DNA from: Actinoplanes couchii
GTDB lineage: Bacteria; Actinomycetota; Actinomycetes; Mycobacteriales; Micromonosporaceae
Length of the DNA: 64,000 nucleotides
Assembly: GCF_016862075.1 (NCBI RefSeq)
Contig: NZ_BOMG01000056.1
Coordinates: forward strand, 114,177 to 178,176
Reading direction: 5' to 3'
In this document: piece after piece, positions 50,441 to 61,040 of the stretch
Position numbering within the stretch: the stretch's first letter is position 1
Layout of the letters: every line of letters begins with the position of its first letter
Notes under the pieces: generated by a model
What the model was told of the DNA's origin: nothing
The model's database searches: none
What the model saw: the letters and a program-made list of their open reading frames with translations, nothing else
Position numbers and translations under genes: made by a program

Positions 50441-52009
50441 TCACAGCCTGAAGCGGTCCACGATCCGGCGCAGGTCGGTGGACATCCCGGCCAGGTCGGT
50501 GGCGGCCCGATCGGTCTCGGCCACTCCGGCGGTGGTCTGCCGCACCGACGCGGCGACCGCGTTGATGGTGTCCGCGACCCGGGTGCCGGCCTCGGCGGCC
50601 TCACTGACGTTGCGGCTCATCTCGTTCGTGGTGACCGTCTGCTCCTCGACCGCGGACGCGATCGTGGTCTGGAAGTCGTTGATCCGCCCGATGATCTCGC
50701 TGATCTCACTGATCGCCGCGACCGCCCCGGCCGTGTCGGACTGGATCGTCTCGACCCGCCGGGAGATGTCCTCGGTGGCTTTGGCGGTCTCCTGGGCCAG
50801 GTCCTTGACCTCGCTGGCCACCACGGCGAAGCCCTTGCCCAGCTCACCGGCGCGGGCCGCCTCGATGGTGGCGTTCAGGGCGAGCAGGTTGGTCTGTTCG
50901 GCGATCGAGGTGATCGTCTTGATGACGTCACCGATCTCGGCCGACGACTCGTTCAGCTTGGCCATCACGGTGCTGGTGCCGGCGGTGACGTCGACCGCCC
51001 GGGACGCGACGTAGGCCGCCTGGGTGGCGCTCTCGCTGATCTCCCGGATCGACGCGCCCATCTCCTCGGCGCCGGCCGCCACCGTCTGAATGTTCGACGA
51101 CATGATCGCGGCCGAGTCGGCCACCGTCGCCGCCTGCCGGGCGCCCTGGTCCGCGCCGGACGCGCTGTTCCGGCTGGTCCGGGCGAGGGTCTCGGACTCG
51201 TCGGCCAGCTGCCGCGAGTTGCGGTCCAGGTCGGTGACGGTCTCCCGGAGCGTGCCGATGGCCCGGCTCAGGGACGCGGCCATCTGCCCGACCTCGTCGT
51301 GCTGGCCCACCGACGGGTCGCCGGAGAGGTCACCCGCGGCCACCTGGTCCAAGACCCCGCCGACCCGGCGCAACGGCCGCACGATCAGCCGGGACACGAC
51401 GACGGCGCCGGTGATCGCCAGCAGCAGGGACAGCGCCAGCACCACAGCGACCGTGACGGTGGTGCGGGTGACCTTCGCGTCGAACTCCCGCCCGTGCAGG
51501 AGCGCGGCGTCGGCGTACTCGATCTCCGCACCGATCAGGCCCTCGTACGTCTTGCGCAGTTCCCGGTTCTGGTTCAGGGCCAGGTCGATCGACGCCTGGG
51601 GTTTGGTCCGGTAGAGCGCGAACTCCGACTGCAGCGCGTCGAACCAGGCGTCGGTGGCGTCCTGGATGGCGTCGATGCGGGCCGCCGACTCGCCGGAGTC
51701 GGCGAGGTTCCGGGCGGCGGCGAGCGACGCGTCGACCTTCGTCTTGCGGCCGAGCGCCTCCTGGCTGAACTTGGCGTCCCCCTCGAGCAGGAAGCCGCGC
51801 TCGTCGTTGGCCGCCGCCTTGGCATTGAGCGCGGCGCTGTTCAGGTTGGTGCCGTACGGCAGCACCTGGGCGATCTCGGTGTTCCGCACGGTCTGCAGCT
51901 GCTGGATGCCGACCACGCCGATCGCACCGGTCAGCACCGTCCCGGCGACGGCCACCCCGGCGACCATCAGCACTTTGGTGGAGACCTTGCGGTTCCGGAG
52001 CCAGCTCAT
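50441..52009 (-). CDS. Methyl-accepting chemotaxis protein
   Basis: A 522-residue receptor. Span 1 is at about 14-36, a four-helix-bundle-like sensor follows to about 185, and span 2 is at about 186-207. HAMP (about 210-262) and a methyl-accepting coiled coil follow. The hairpin tip is EQTNLLALNATIEAARAGE and the flanking KGFAVVASEVKDLA is highly conserved. No che or flagellar gene is nearby. GGAAGG lies 6 nt before ATG 52009; the TTG two codons upstream is unlikely. Confidence 0.93.
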   Translation of the reverse strand: MSWLRNRKVSTKVLMVAGVAVAGTVLTGAIGVVGIQQLQTVRNTEIAQVLPYGTNLNSAALNAKAAANDERGFLLEGDAKFSQEALGRKTKVDASLAAARNLADSGESAARIDAIQDATDAWFDALQSEFALYRTKPQASIDLALNQNRELRKTYEGLIGAEIEYADAALLHGREFDAKVTRTTVTVAVVLALSLLLAITGAVVVSRLIVRPLRRVGGVLDQVAAGDLSGDPSVGQHDEVGQMAASLSRAIGTLRETVTDLDRNSRQLADESETLARTSRNSASGADQGARQAATVADSAAIMSSNIQTVAAGAEEMGASIREISESATQAAYVASRAVDVTAGTSTVMAKLNESSAEIGDVIKTITSIAEQTNLLALNATIEAARAGELGKGFAVVASEVKDLAQETAKATEDISRRVETIQSDTAGAVAAISEISEIIGRINDFQTTIASAVEEQTVTTNEMSRNVSEAAEAGTRVADTINAVAASVRQTTAGVAETDRAATDLAGMSTDLRRIVDRFRL

Positions 52010-52065
52010 CAGCAACCTTCCCTAACTGTTCGGTACCGTTCCATCGGTTCCGGACAGTCGGGAAG

Positions 52066-53073
52066 TTAGTCACCAACGGGACAATCTGCCATGTTGAAGG
52101 GTGTGACCACCCGCACCGTGGACGGCCTCGATCGGATCGGGCCGGTCAGCACCCCGCGCGCCCGCAGGATCGCCCGGCACGCGTGCCGTACGTCCGCCCG
52201 CAGATCCTGATGCAGCAGAGCGGCGATCCGGTGCTCCCGCAGCAGCGCCGCGTTCTCCCGGTCCAGCCCGTGCGCGACGAAGACGTCGTAGTTGCGGTGC
52301 AGCGCGGCGAAGGCGGCCGGCACCTCGGCGCTCCCGCCCCGCCCGGCCGCGTAGACGGCCCGGATCGAGGGATGACCGGCGAGGATCGTGTGCAGCGAAC
52401 CGGAGCGCGGTGAACCCGAGGGCAGCGAGGCGGAGACCACCCGGCGGGCCTGCACCACCGAGCGGAAACCGGCCTCCCGCTCCCCGTTGCCGTTGATCAC
52501 CAGCACGTCGCCGGCCCGGTTCGCCAGGAACCGCTCGACCAGGTACGCCGCGGTCGCCCCGCAGTCGAAGCCGTTCACGCCGACGTGCGCGATCCGGTTA
52601 CCGGCCGGCAGGTCGTGGTTGAGGGTGACCACCGGGGCCGCCAGCCGGGCCATCGCCCCGGACACCTCGGGAGTGGGCGGGGCCAGCACGATCAGCCCCT
52701 GGGTAGGGGTCCGGCCGACCTCGTCCAGGGCCCGCGCCGCGTCGTCGGTCAGGTGCGGGCGGGCGTGGACGGCCATCGGCGCGAACTCCGCGATCTCGGC
52801 CTCCAGCGCGTCCCGGACCGCGGCGCCGAACCCGGGTGACGTCTGCAACACCACGTCGATCACGATCGGGCGGGCCGGTGCCGACGCTGGTTCCGGCCGC
52901 TCCAGTTCGGCGATGGCCTGCCGTACCGCGCGGGCGGTGCCCTCCCGCACTCCGCCGCGGCGATGCAGCACGCGGTCCACGGTCGCCGCACTGACCCCGG
53001 CCCGTTCAGCGATCTCCCGGATCCGGTACGGCTGCCTCACGTCGTACAGAATGATGGTTTTCCGAGGTCTCAT
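52066..53073 (-). CDS. LacI-family transcriptional regulator
   Basis: A 335-residue repressor. An N-terminal helix-turn-helix (RIREIAERAGVSAATVDRVL and the hinge helix RRGGVREGTARAV) precedes a periplasmic-binding-protein-like sugar-sensing domain (about 65-320). The use of VDRVLHRRGGV rather than VSRVLN places it with LacI members near sugar regulators of the rhizobial type. Start ATG 53073; GTG 53040 is possible and would leave more room for a promoter. It is divergent from the next gene by only about 30 bp. Confidence 0.85.
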   Translation of the reverse strand: MRPRKTIILYDVRQPYRIREIAERAGVSAATVDRVLHRRGGVREGTARAVRQAIAELERPEPASAPARPIVIDVVLQTSPGFGAAVRDALEAEIAEFAPMAVHARPHLTDDAARALDEVGRTPTQGLIVLAPPTPEVSGAMARLAAPVVTLNHDLPAGNRIAHVGVNGFDCGATAAYLVERFLANRAGDVLVINGNGEREAGFRSVVQARRVVSASLPSGSPRSGSLHTILAGHPSIRAVYAAGRGGSAEVPAAFAALHRNYDVFVAHGLDRENAALLREHRIAALLHQDLRADVRHACRAILRARGVLTGPIRSRPSTVRVVTPFNMADCPVGD

Positions 53074-53105
53074 GGAAGGTTCTTGATATTTTGTCGCCCC
53101 ATCGC

Positions 53106-53990
53106 GTGATCTCCCGATTCGAGGAGCACGGCGTCGACGTGTACGACGCCGAGTTGACCCTCGTGCACACGTTTCCGCTGGCGCGGACCCCGCAGACGCA
53201 CGCGTACAGCGTGGCGCGGGCCCGGGACCGGATGGCCTGGGCCGGCGAGGAGTCGGTGACCTGCGTCGACACCGCCGGCGCCGAGGTGTGGCGCTTCGAG
53301 CTGGGCCCGGGTGACGGCGCCGGGGACGCCCGCACCGACGTGGCCTTCGCCGACGACGACGGGCACGTCTGGCTGTACTCCCCGGACGTCAACGGCGGCC
53401 GCGGTGGCGAGGACCACTGGATCGTGCTGGACGGGGCCACCGGCGCCGAGGTCGCCCGGCACGCGCTGCCCACCGCCGGCCACGGCGGTTCGCATCTCTG
53501 CCTGGGTGACGGGCGGATGCTGCTGGAGGTCGGCGAGGGTCAGGACGGCACCTTCTGCTTCGCGGCCGGGCCGGGCACCGAGCTGACCCGGATCGACGTC
53601 TGGGTGAACCGGGTGCCGGTCGACGTCTCACCGGATCAGCGGCAGATCATGACCGTGGACCACGAGCAGGACGACGTCGCGTTCCACGATGTGACCTATT
53701 TCGCCGAGACGGCGCGGATCCCGCTGTCCGCGTTCGGCGACTGGGAGTTCGGCACGGCCGCGGTCGAGTGGACAGGTGGCTTCCTCACTGCTGAGACCGC
53801 GATCGTGGTGGTCAGCGGCGAGCACGAGGAGACCGAGGAGACGTGGTGGAAGCACTTCACGGTCGACACCCGGGCCGGGTCGGTTACCGGCGAAATGCCT
53901 ATTTCCACCATTGATGAGTACGATCTGACACCGCTTGGTGACGGTACGTACGTGATTACGGACACCGACGGAACAGTGAGACGGATGTGA
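53106..53990 (+). CDS. Hypothetical protein with WD/propeller-like repeats
   Basis: A protein of about 294 residues without signal peptide. It has repeated strand-rich strings such as WAGEESVTCVDTAGAEVWRFEL, VAFADDDGHVWLYSPD and DDHWIVLDGATGAEVARH-like, suggesting a small beta-propeller. No enzyme motif is seen. The start is unclear (GTG 53106 or TTG 53091) and no Shine-Dalgarno is present. It lies back to back with the LacI gene, so it may be its target. The call is by composition only. Confidence 0.55.
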   Translation: MISRFEEHGVDVYDAELTLVHTFPLARTPQTHAYSVARARDRMAWAGEESVTCVDTAGAEVWRFELGPGDGAGDARTDVAFADDDGHVWLYSPDVNGGRGGEDHWIVLDGATGAEVARHALPTAGHGGSHLCLGDGRMLLEVGEGQDGTFCFAAGPGTELTRIDVWVNRVPVDVSPDQRQIMTVDHEQDDVAFHDVTYFAETARIPLSAFGDWEFGTAAVEWTGGFLTAETAIVVVSGEHEETEETWWKHFTVDTRAGSVTGEMPISTIDEYDLTPLGDGTYVITDTDGTVRRM

Positions 53991-54007
53991 TCTTGCCAGG
54001 CACGGGC

Positions 54008-54013
54008 TAAAGT
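54008..54013 (+). promoter_or_regulatory. -10 hexamer TAAAGT of the ahcY transcript
   Basis: TAAAGT would start transcription near 54020, just before the first stem of the SAH riboswitch. Confidence 0.35.
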
Positions 54014-54023
54014 TGACCGGTCC

Positions 54024-54130
54024 GCCGAGAGGCGCTGCAACGGACCCTGCTGTCTTTGATTGGGCACAGACGTCCGCCACGCTCGGCCGGGCTCACGATG
54101 ACTCAAGGGCGCCTCCTGTGAGGGAGGAGC
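54024..54130 (+). promoter_or_regulatory. SAH (S-adenosylhomocysteine) riboswitch upstream of ahcY
   Basis: Stem P1 is GCCGAG (54024-54029) with CTCGGC (54082-54087). P2 is CGGAC (54041-54045) with GTCCG (54072-54076). The conserved GAGGCGCTGCAACGG lies at 54029-54043. GAGGCGC (54029-54035) is complementary to GCGCCTC (54109-54115), the class pseudoknot. CCTCC (54112-54116) can instead pair with the Shine-Dalgarno GGAGG (54123-54127). SAH binding should favour the pseudoknot and free the ribosome site, an ON switch that matches the gene's job. Confidence 0.85.
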
Positions 54131-54139
54131 CCTCTTTTC

Positions 54140-55600
<1,461 letters not shown>

Positions 55601-55612
55601 TCCTCGGCGACA

Positions 55613-55646
55613 CCGCGCCCGGCCGTCACCCGACGGCCGGGCGCGG
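55613..55646 (+). terminator. Terminator of ahcY
   Basis: A perfect 15-bp stem: CCGCGCCCGGCCGTC (55613-55627) with 55632-55646, loop ACCC, 12 nt after the stop. There is no T-tract. Confidence 0.85.
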
Positions 55647-55673
55647 CGCGTAAAAGGTCCGAGTTGCCCCACT

Positions 55674-55679
55674 TATGCT
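55674..55679 (+). promoter_or_regulatory. -10 hexamer TATGCT of the DUF4142/antiporter operon
   Basis: TATGCT lies 6 nt before the ATG at 55686, so the mRNA is probably leaderless. Confidence 0.5.
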
Positions 55680-55685
55680 GCGATT

Positions 55686-56219
55686 ATGTCTTTGCGTCAC
55701 ACGATTTTTACGTTGGGTTTCGCACTCCTGTCGATGATTCCGGCAACACCCGTGTCGGCGGCCCGTCCGGCCAGTCCGGAAGCGGAGTTCCTGATCGCCG
55801 CGCACCAGGGCAACCTGGCCCAGATCAAGGCCGGCAAGCTCGCCGCCCGCAAGGCGGAGAACCCGGCGGTACGCAAGCTCGGCAAGCGGTTCGCGAGCTA
55901 CCACAAGAAGCTGGATTCCCAGGTCCGAGCCGTTTCCGAGGACCTGGACGTAAACCTGCCGGACCAGCCGAACTCGGAGCAGTTGCAGCTCGCCGAGCAG
56001 TACCGGGCGGCCTCGCCGACCGAGTTCGACAGCCTCTTCGTGAACACCCAGATCACCAACTACGAGCGGGCCGCGAAGCTCGCCGGGATCGTGCTCAAGA
56101 CCACCGATGATCCGGCCGTTGCGCGGATCGTCAGGGCAGCGACCCCGGTGATCGAGCAGAATCGCGAGGATCTGACCACAACCCGCGACCAACTAGGCTT
56201 GGAGCAGCCGCAAGAATGA
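55686..56219 (+). CDS. DUF4142 secreted protein
   Basis: A 177-residue exported protein. The signal peptide is about 1-25, ending VSAA. The mature part is helical with the DUF4142 pattern: EFLIAAHQGNLAQIKAGKLA, VRKLGKRFASYHKKLDSQV and FVNTQITNYERAAKLAG. The family has ferritin-like helices and no agreed function. The ATG at 55686 is preceded by TATGCT at 6 nt with no Shine-Dalgarno (leaderless). Its stop overlaps the antiporter ATG, so the two are cotranslated. Confidence 0.8.
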   Translation: MSLRHTIFTLGFALLSMIPATPVSAARPASPEAEFLIAAHQGNLAQIKAGKLAARKAENPAVRKLGKRFASYHKKLDSQVRAVSEDLDVNLPDQPNSEQLQLAEQYRAASPTEFDSLFVNTQITNYERAAKLAGIVLKTTDDPAVARIVRAATPVIEQNREDLTTTRDQLGLEQPQE

Positions 56220-57871
56220 TCGGTATGAGCTACGAGGAGATCCTGTTATTCGCCCTGGGCGCGGTGGGTGTGCTCATTATCGTCCACTGGGTCACGGAGA
56301 AAACCGGCCTCCCCGCCGCGGTGCTGCTGACAGTCGTGGGCATCGCCTACTCGTACCTGCCGGGCCACAACATCGTGCTGGACGAGCACATCATCCTGTA
56401 CTTCATCCTGCCGCCCCTGCTGTACAACGCGGCGCTGGATTCCTCGCTGCTCGACATCAGACGCAACATGCGCACGGTGATCAGTCTCTCCGTGGTGCTG
56501 GTCCTGATCACCGCCCTGCTGATCGGTGTCGGCTTCTCGTACTGGGTGGCCGGCGCCACCCTCGCCGCCGGTGTCGCCCTGGGCGCGGCGGTCGCCCCGC
56601 CGGACCCGGTGGCCGCCCTGGCCGTCGGCCGTAAGGCCGGTCTGCCCGGCAAGCTGATCACCCTGATCCAGGGCGAGGGCCTGCTCAACGACGCGACCGC
56701 ACTGACCCTGCTGACCGTGGCGATCGCCGCGCAGCAGGACGGCAACTTCTCGATGCCGTCGGCGATCGGCCAGTTCGTCATCTCGGCCGCCGGTGGTGTG
56801 CTGATCGGTGTCGCGGTCGCCTACATCGTGCGGTTCCTGCGCCCGCTGCGGTCCGACCCGCTCAGCGCCAACGCCCTGTCGATCATCACCCCGCTCGCCG
56901 CCTTCCTGGTCGCCGAGCACTGGCACCTCTCCGGTGTCCTCGCGGTCGTCGTCGCCGGTCTGATGATCGGGCACGACACCCCGCGGTACACCACCGGCGC
57001 GAGCCGCCTGCAGACCAGCGCCGTCTGGCGGCTGATCGACTTCCTGCTAGAGGGTGTCGTCTTCCTGCTGATCGGCCAGCAGGTCAAGTCGATCCTGGGC
57101 GCCCTCAACGACTACTCATGGAGCACGATCGCCGTCGCCCTGTCGATCACGCTGGGCGCGGTGCTGCTGATCCGCCCGCTCTGGCTGGTCGTCACCCAGC
57201 TCCTGCCCCGCCAGCTGCACCTGCGCCTGGGCGGGCAGCAGGACGACGACATGGACTGTCCGGAGGGCGTGAAGAAGGAGGAGCCGATCAACGGCCGGGA
57301 GGTGACCGCCCTGAGCTGGGCCGGCACCCGCGGCGTGATCACGCTCGCCGCCATCTTCGCGCTGCCGCACGACTTCCCGAACCGGGAGCTGCTGGTCTTC
57401 TGCGCGATGATCGTCGTGCTGGTCACCCTGGTCGGCCAGGGCCTCACCTTCGCGCCGCTGGTCCGCTGGCTGGGCCTGCGCGCCGACCAGAAGGACAAGG
57501 CCCGGCTGCGCAACGAGGCCCGGTCGGCAGCCGTGCAGGCCGCCCTCAACCGGCTCGACGACATCCAGGAGGAGCAGCACGACAACGTCGAGGACGAGGC
57601 GATCGAGCAGATGCGCAAGCAGCTCCAGGTCCGCCTGGACCGGTACCGGCGCCGGCTCGACCTGCTCGAGCAGGTCGAGTCCCAGGAGGTCCCGCAGTCC
57701 CCGCAGTACGAGGCCGCGCTGATGGTCCGCCAGGCCGTCATCGACGCCGAGCGCGAGGAGCTGCTGCGCTGGCGGGACGCCGGCCGGCTCAGCGACGACA
57801 ACCTGCGCGTCCTGAACCGGGAGCTGGACCACGAGGAACTGGTCCTGCCCAAGCGCCCCGGCAGCCACTGA
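56216..57871 (+). CDS. CPA1-type Na+/H+ antiporter (NhaP-like)
   Basis: A 551-residue cation antiporter with about 12 membrane helices in residues 1-410 and a charged cytoplasmic C-terminus (about 420-551). The helix-5 region carries APPDPVAALAVG (the ion-binding Asp) and GEGLLNDATALTL; RGVITLAAIFALP is also diagnostic. The C-terminal part is coiled coil (EEQHDNVEDEAIEQMRKQ). The ATG at 56216 overlaps the DUF4142 stop by 4 bp; ATG 56225 is possible. Convergent with the ABC operon, 6 bp apart. Confidence 0.92.
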   Translation: MIGMSYEEILLFALGAVGVLIIVHWVTEKTGLPAAVLLTVVGIAYSYLPGHNIVLDEHIILYFILPPLLYNAALDSSLLDIRRNMRTVISLSVVLVLITALLIGVGFSYWVAGATLAAGVALGAAVAPPDPVAALAVGRKAGLPGKLITLIQGEGLLNDATALTLLTVAIAAQQDGNFSMPSAIGQFVISAAGGVLIGVAVAYIVRFLRPLRSDPLSANALSIITPLAAFLVAEHWHLSGVLAVVVAGLMIGHDTPRYTTGASRLQTSAVWRLIDFLLEGVVFLLIGQQVKSILGALNDYSWSTIAVALSITLGAVLLIRPLWLVVTQLLPRQLHLRLGGQQDDDMDCPEGVKKEEPINGREVTALSWAGTRGVITLAAIFALPHDFPNRELLVFCAMIVVLVTLVGQGLTFAPLVRWLGLRADQKDKARLRNEARSAAVQAALNRLDDIQEEQHDNVEDEAIEQMRKQLQVRLDRYRRRLDLLEQVESQEVPQSPQYEAALMVRQAVIDAEREELLRWRDAGRLSDDNLRVLNRELDHEELVLPKRPGSH

Positions 57872-57877
57872 CGAGTT

Positions 57878-59437
57878 CTACACCGGGACGTCCCGGCGGC
57901 GCAGGGCGAACAGTCCGGCGCCGCCGAGGACGGCCGCGATCAGCGTCAGGCTCAACATCGGCGCCACCGTCAGCCCGTGCGACACGTGGGTGAACGGGGA
58001 CAGGTCCAGCACCCACTGGTCGACCCGCAGCAACGGCCCGACCAGCATGATCAGCAATGCTGTGGCGGTCACCGCCCAGGCCGCCGCCGACAGTTTCGGC
58101 ACCGCCCCGATCAGCAGCACCGTCACCCCGGCCAGCACCCAGACCGCCGGCACCTGGGCCATCGTGGTCTCCAGCACCTGGCCCAGGTCGCCGAACGTCA
58201 GCCCGGCGAGCAGTCCCTCGGCGAACAGCGCGACAGCCGGCCCGATCAGGGCGAACACCAGGTGGCCGAAGCCCCACGCCCAGCGGCTGACATCGGTGCC
58301 GAGCAGCGCCTCCGCGTGCCCGTTCTGCTCCTCGTCCCGGATCCGCAGCGCGGCCTGCACCGCGTAACAGGCGATGATCAGCCCGCTCAGCTGCGCGGCG
58401 GTGGTGAAGTAGGCCCCGGAGATCGCCTCGGTCCCGCCGATCCGGGTGAACATCTCCGACACCCCCGGCGAGTCCTCGGCCAGCTGGACCACGCTGCTGC
58501 CGACCCCACCGAAGATCAGGCCGAGCGCGGCGAACCCGGCGGTCCAGCCGAACAGCAGCCCCCGGTGCAGCCGCCAGGCCAGCCCGAGCGGGGAACCGAG
58601 CGCCGCCGAGGCGGTGGCCGGCCCGAGACGCCCGGCCAGCAGGCCCCCACCGATGTCCCGGCGGGTCAGCAGGAACGCCCCACCACCCACGGCGGCCGCG
58701 GCCACCACGACCGTCAGCGCCAGCGGCCACCAGTCGTCGGCCCCGAACGGGAAGACCCGCTGCACCCAGCCCAGCGGCGACAACCAGGACAACCAGTCCA
58801 GCCGGCCGTCACCCATCGCCGAGATGTCCCCGCCCAACCGCAGGACATACGACACCCCCAAGACCAGGACTGCGATCGTACGGCCACCGCGGGCACTGTC
58901 ACTGATCTGCGCCGCGACCGCACCGACCCCGGCGAAGACCCAGCCACTGCCGGCGAAGACCGCCCCCAGCGCCACCGCACCGGCCGCCGGCAGCCCCTGC
59001 CCGATCAGGGTGACCGCCACGATCACCCCCATCACGGTGCACCCCAGCACGGTCGCCAGCACCGCGGCGGCCAACGGCGCGAACCGTCCGGTCACCCCGG
59101 CCCGGATCAGCTCGGTGCGCCCGGCCTCCTCGTCGGCACGGGTGTGCCGCAGCACCGTCAGCAACGCCGCCAGCGCGATCATGACCGGCACGAACCCGCC
59201 CCGCCAGACCACCAGCTCACCGACGCTGTCGCCGTGCAGCGGCCCGTACAGCGCGACGAATCCGGTGTTGGCGGCACTGACCCGGGCGTACGCGATCCGC
59301 TCCGGTGCCGTGGTGAAAAGGGTGTCGAAGCCCTGCAGGTAGACCAGCGGCAGGATGCCGATCCCGAACACCCAGAGCGGCATGACCCCCCGGTCCCGCC
59401 GCAGCACCAGCCGGAGCAGTTGTCCCGTGCCGGTCAT
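57878..59437 (-). CDS. ABC-2-type transporter permease (exporter)
   Basis: A 519-residue permease with 12 predicted helices in two halves, as in actinobacterial antibiotic exporters (the polyketide-exporter type). The N-terminus MTGTGQLLRLVLRRDRGVM and the AYARVSAANTGFVALYG segment are typical. It partners with the ATPase upstream: start and ATPase stop overlap by 4 bp (59434-59437). The substrate is unknown; drug or lipid export is likely. Confidence 0.88.
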   Translation of the reverse strand: MTGTGQLLRLVLRRDRGVMPLWVFGIGILPLVYLQGFDTLFTTAPERIAYARVSAANTGFVALYGPLHGDSVGELVVWRGGFVPVMIALAALLTVLRHTRADEEAGRTELIRAGVTGRFAPLAAAVLATVLGCTVMGVIVAVTLIGQGLPAAGAVALGAVFAGSGWVFAGVGAVAAQISDSARGGRTIAVLVLGVSYVLRLGGDISAMGDGRLDWLSWLSPLGWVQRVFPFGADDWWPLALTVVVAAAAVGGGAFLLTRRDIGGGLLAGRLGPATASAALGSPLGLAWRLHRGLLFGWTAGFAALGLIFGGVGSSVVQLAEDSPGVSEMFTRIGGTEAISGAYFTTAAQLSGLIIACYAVQAALRIRDEEQNGHAEALLGTDVSRWAWGFGHLVFALIGPAVALFAEGLLAGLTFGDLGQVLETTMAQVPAVWVLAGVTVLLIGAVPKLSAAAWAVTATALLIMLVGPLLRVDQWVLDLSPFTHVSHGLTVAPMLSLTLIAAVLGGAGLFALRRRDVPV

Positions 59438-60330
59438 CGCACCGGCTCCCCGGTGTAGTGCCGCAGGAACAGCTCCTCCAGCGACGGCGGCTGGCTGACC
59501 AGGCTGCGCACCCCGGCCGCGACGAGCGACTTCAGCGCCGGTTCCAGGGCGTCGGCGTCCACGTCGAAGGACACCCGGCCGTCAGCGGTGGTCAGGTCGT
59601 GCACCCCGGCGATCCCGGCCAGCCCGTTCACCGGCCCGGTCAGCTCGGCCCGGATCGTGGTCCGGGTCAGGTGCCGCAGGTCGTCCAGGGTGCCGGTCTC
59701 CACGGTCCGCCCGGCCCGGATGATGGTCAGCCGGTCACAGAGCGCCTCGACCTCGGACAGGATGTGGCTGGACAGCAGGACCGTCCGGTCACCGCGCCGC
59801 TTCTCCTCCAGGATCGTCTCCCGGAAGACCTCCTCCATCAGCGGGTCCAGCCCGGAGGTCGGCTCGTCCAGGATCAGCAGCTCCACGTCGGAGGCCAGCG
59901 CCGCGATGAGCGCCACCTTCTGCCGGTTGCCCTTCGAGTAGGCCCGGCCCTTCTTACGCGGATCGAGTTCGAACCGCTCGATCAGCCGCTTCCGCCGGGC
60001 GGTGTCCAGACCGCCACGCAGCCGCCCGAGCAGGTCGATCACCTCACCACCGGTGAGGTTGGGCCAGAACGTCACATCCCCCGGCACGTACGCCAACCGA
60101 CGGTGCAGCGCCGTCGCGTCCGCCCACGGATCGCCGTCTAGCAGCCGGGCCGAGCCGCCGTCGGCGCGCATCAGCCCCAGCAGCACCCGGATGGTGGTGG
60201 TCTTGCCGGCCCCGTTCGGCCCGAGGAAGCCGTGCACCTCGCCGGTCCGGACCGTCAGGTCCAGCCCGTCCAGGGCGGTGACCGCCCCGAACCGTTTGAT
60301 CAGTCCTTCGGCATCGATGGCATCTGCCAT
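59434..60330 (-). CDS. ABC transporter ATP-binding protein
   Basis: A 298-residue ATPase. Walker A is GPNGAGKTTT, the signature YSKGNRQKVAL replaces LSGGQ (a DrrA-like feature), Walker B is LLILDEPTSGLDPLM, and the switch is VLLSSH. A C-terminal extension of about 80 residues follows. It begins inside the tetR gene (31-bp overlap) and overlaps the permease, giving one regulator-ATPase-permease operon. Confidence 0.94.
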   Translation of the reverse strand: MADAIDAEGLIKRFGAVTALDGLDLTVRTGEVHGFLGPNGAGKTTTIRVLLGLMRADGGSARLLDGDPWADATALHRRLAYVPGDVTFWPNLTGGEVIDLLGRLRGGLDTARRKRLIERFELDPRKKGRAYSKGNRQKVALIAALASDVELLILDEPTSGLDPLMEEVFRETILEEKRRGDRTVLLSSHILSEVEALCDRLTIIRAGRTVETGTLDDLRHLTRTTIRAELTGPVNGLAGIAGVHDLTTADGRVSFDVDADALEPALKSLVAAGVRSLVSQPPSLEELFLRHYTGEPVR

Positions 60331-60947
60331 GTCCCCTTCTCTCCGGTCAGTGGTACCACCAACCGATCGAGCTCCTTGTACGCCCGGTCGGCCTGATCTG
60401 GCGTGAGCAGCGGCTGCGAGAAGATCTCCAGAGACGCCCGGATCATGCGCAGGTAGCCGTGCGGCTCCATGGCGTTCTCGCCGAGCACGGCGGAGAGCTG
60501 GTCACGCATCAGGAACATGCCCATCTTCATCGCGGCGAGGACGGCGGCGAACGCCTGCGGATCCTCGGTCGACAGGCCGGAGGCGACCACCCAGCGCTCG
60601 CCGTGCGACACCGCCTGCCCGAACATCGCCGAGCCCCGGGTCGACCCGTCCATCAGGGACCGCACCAGGTATTGCTGGAAGACCAGCGTCTCCGGAGACA
60701 GCGCGCCGATCGCCTGGGTCTCGGTGAACCGCATCTGCATCTGCGCGATCTGGCCCATCGCCCACTCGTCACAGGCGTCGCGGAGCCCCTCCTTCGACCC
60801 GAAGTGGTGCCGCAGCAGCCCCGAGGAGACCCCGGCGGCCTGGGCGATGTCCCGGATCGTGGCGCCGGCGATGCCCCGCTCGGTGAAGAGGGCGATCGCG
60901 GCGTCCCGGATCCGGGCCCGCGCGGTCAGGTCACTCTCGCTACTCAC
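60300..60947 (-). CDS. TetR-family transcriptional regulator
   Basis: A 215-residue repressor. The helix-turn-helix is TIRDIAQAAGVSSGLLRHHF followed by GSKEGLRDACDEW. The C-terminal ligand-binding domain is helical. Start is GTG at 60947, with TACGCT 6 nt upstream and no Shine-Dalgarno. A palindrome covers this -10, so autoregulation of the export operon is likely. The inducer is probably the exported compound. Confidence 0.92.
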   Translation of the reverse strand: MSSESDLTARARIRDAAIALFTERGIAGATIRDIAQAAGVSSGLLRHHFGSKEGLRDACDEWAMGQIAQMQMRFTETQAIGALSPETLVFQQYLVRSLMDGSTRGSAMFGQAVSHGERWVVASGLSTEDPQAFAAVLAAMKMGMFLMRDQLSAVLGENAMEPHGYLRMIRASLEIFSQPLLTPDQADRAYKELDRLVVPLTGEKGTWQMPSMPKD

Positions 60948-60949
60948 GT

Positions 60950-60965
60950 GTGTAGCGTACTACAC
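60950..60965. promoter_or_regulatory. TetR operator palindrome overlapping the -10
   Basis: GTGTAGCGTACTACAC is an inverted repeat (GTGTAG / CTACAC) with a 4-bp centre. On the minus strand it reads through TACGCT, the candidate -10, whose distance to the GTG start is 6 nt. A regulator bound here would block RNA polymerase. Confidence 0.6.
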
Positions 60966-61040
60966 GCACGTATAGCTAACCATCGGTCTCTATGTGCGAC
61001 TGACGGCGAACCCCTTGTCCGGGTGCGCCATGATCCACGG

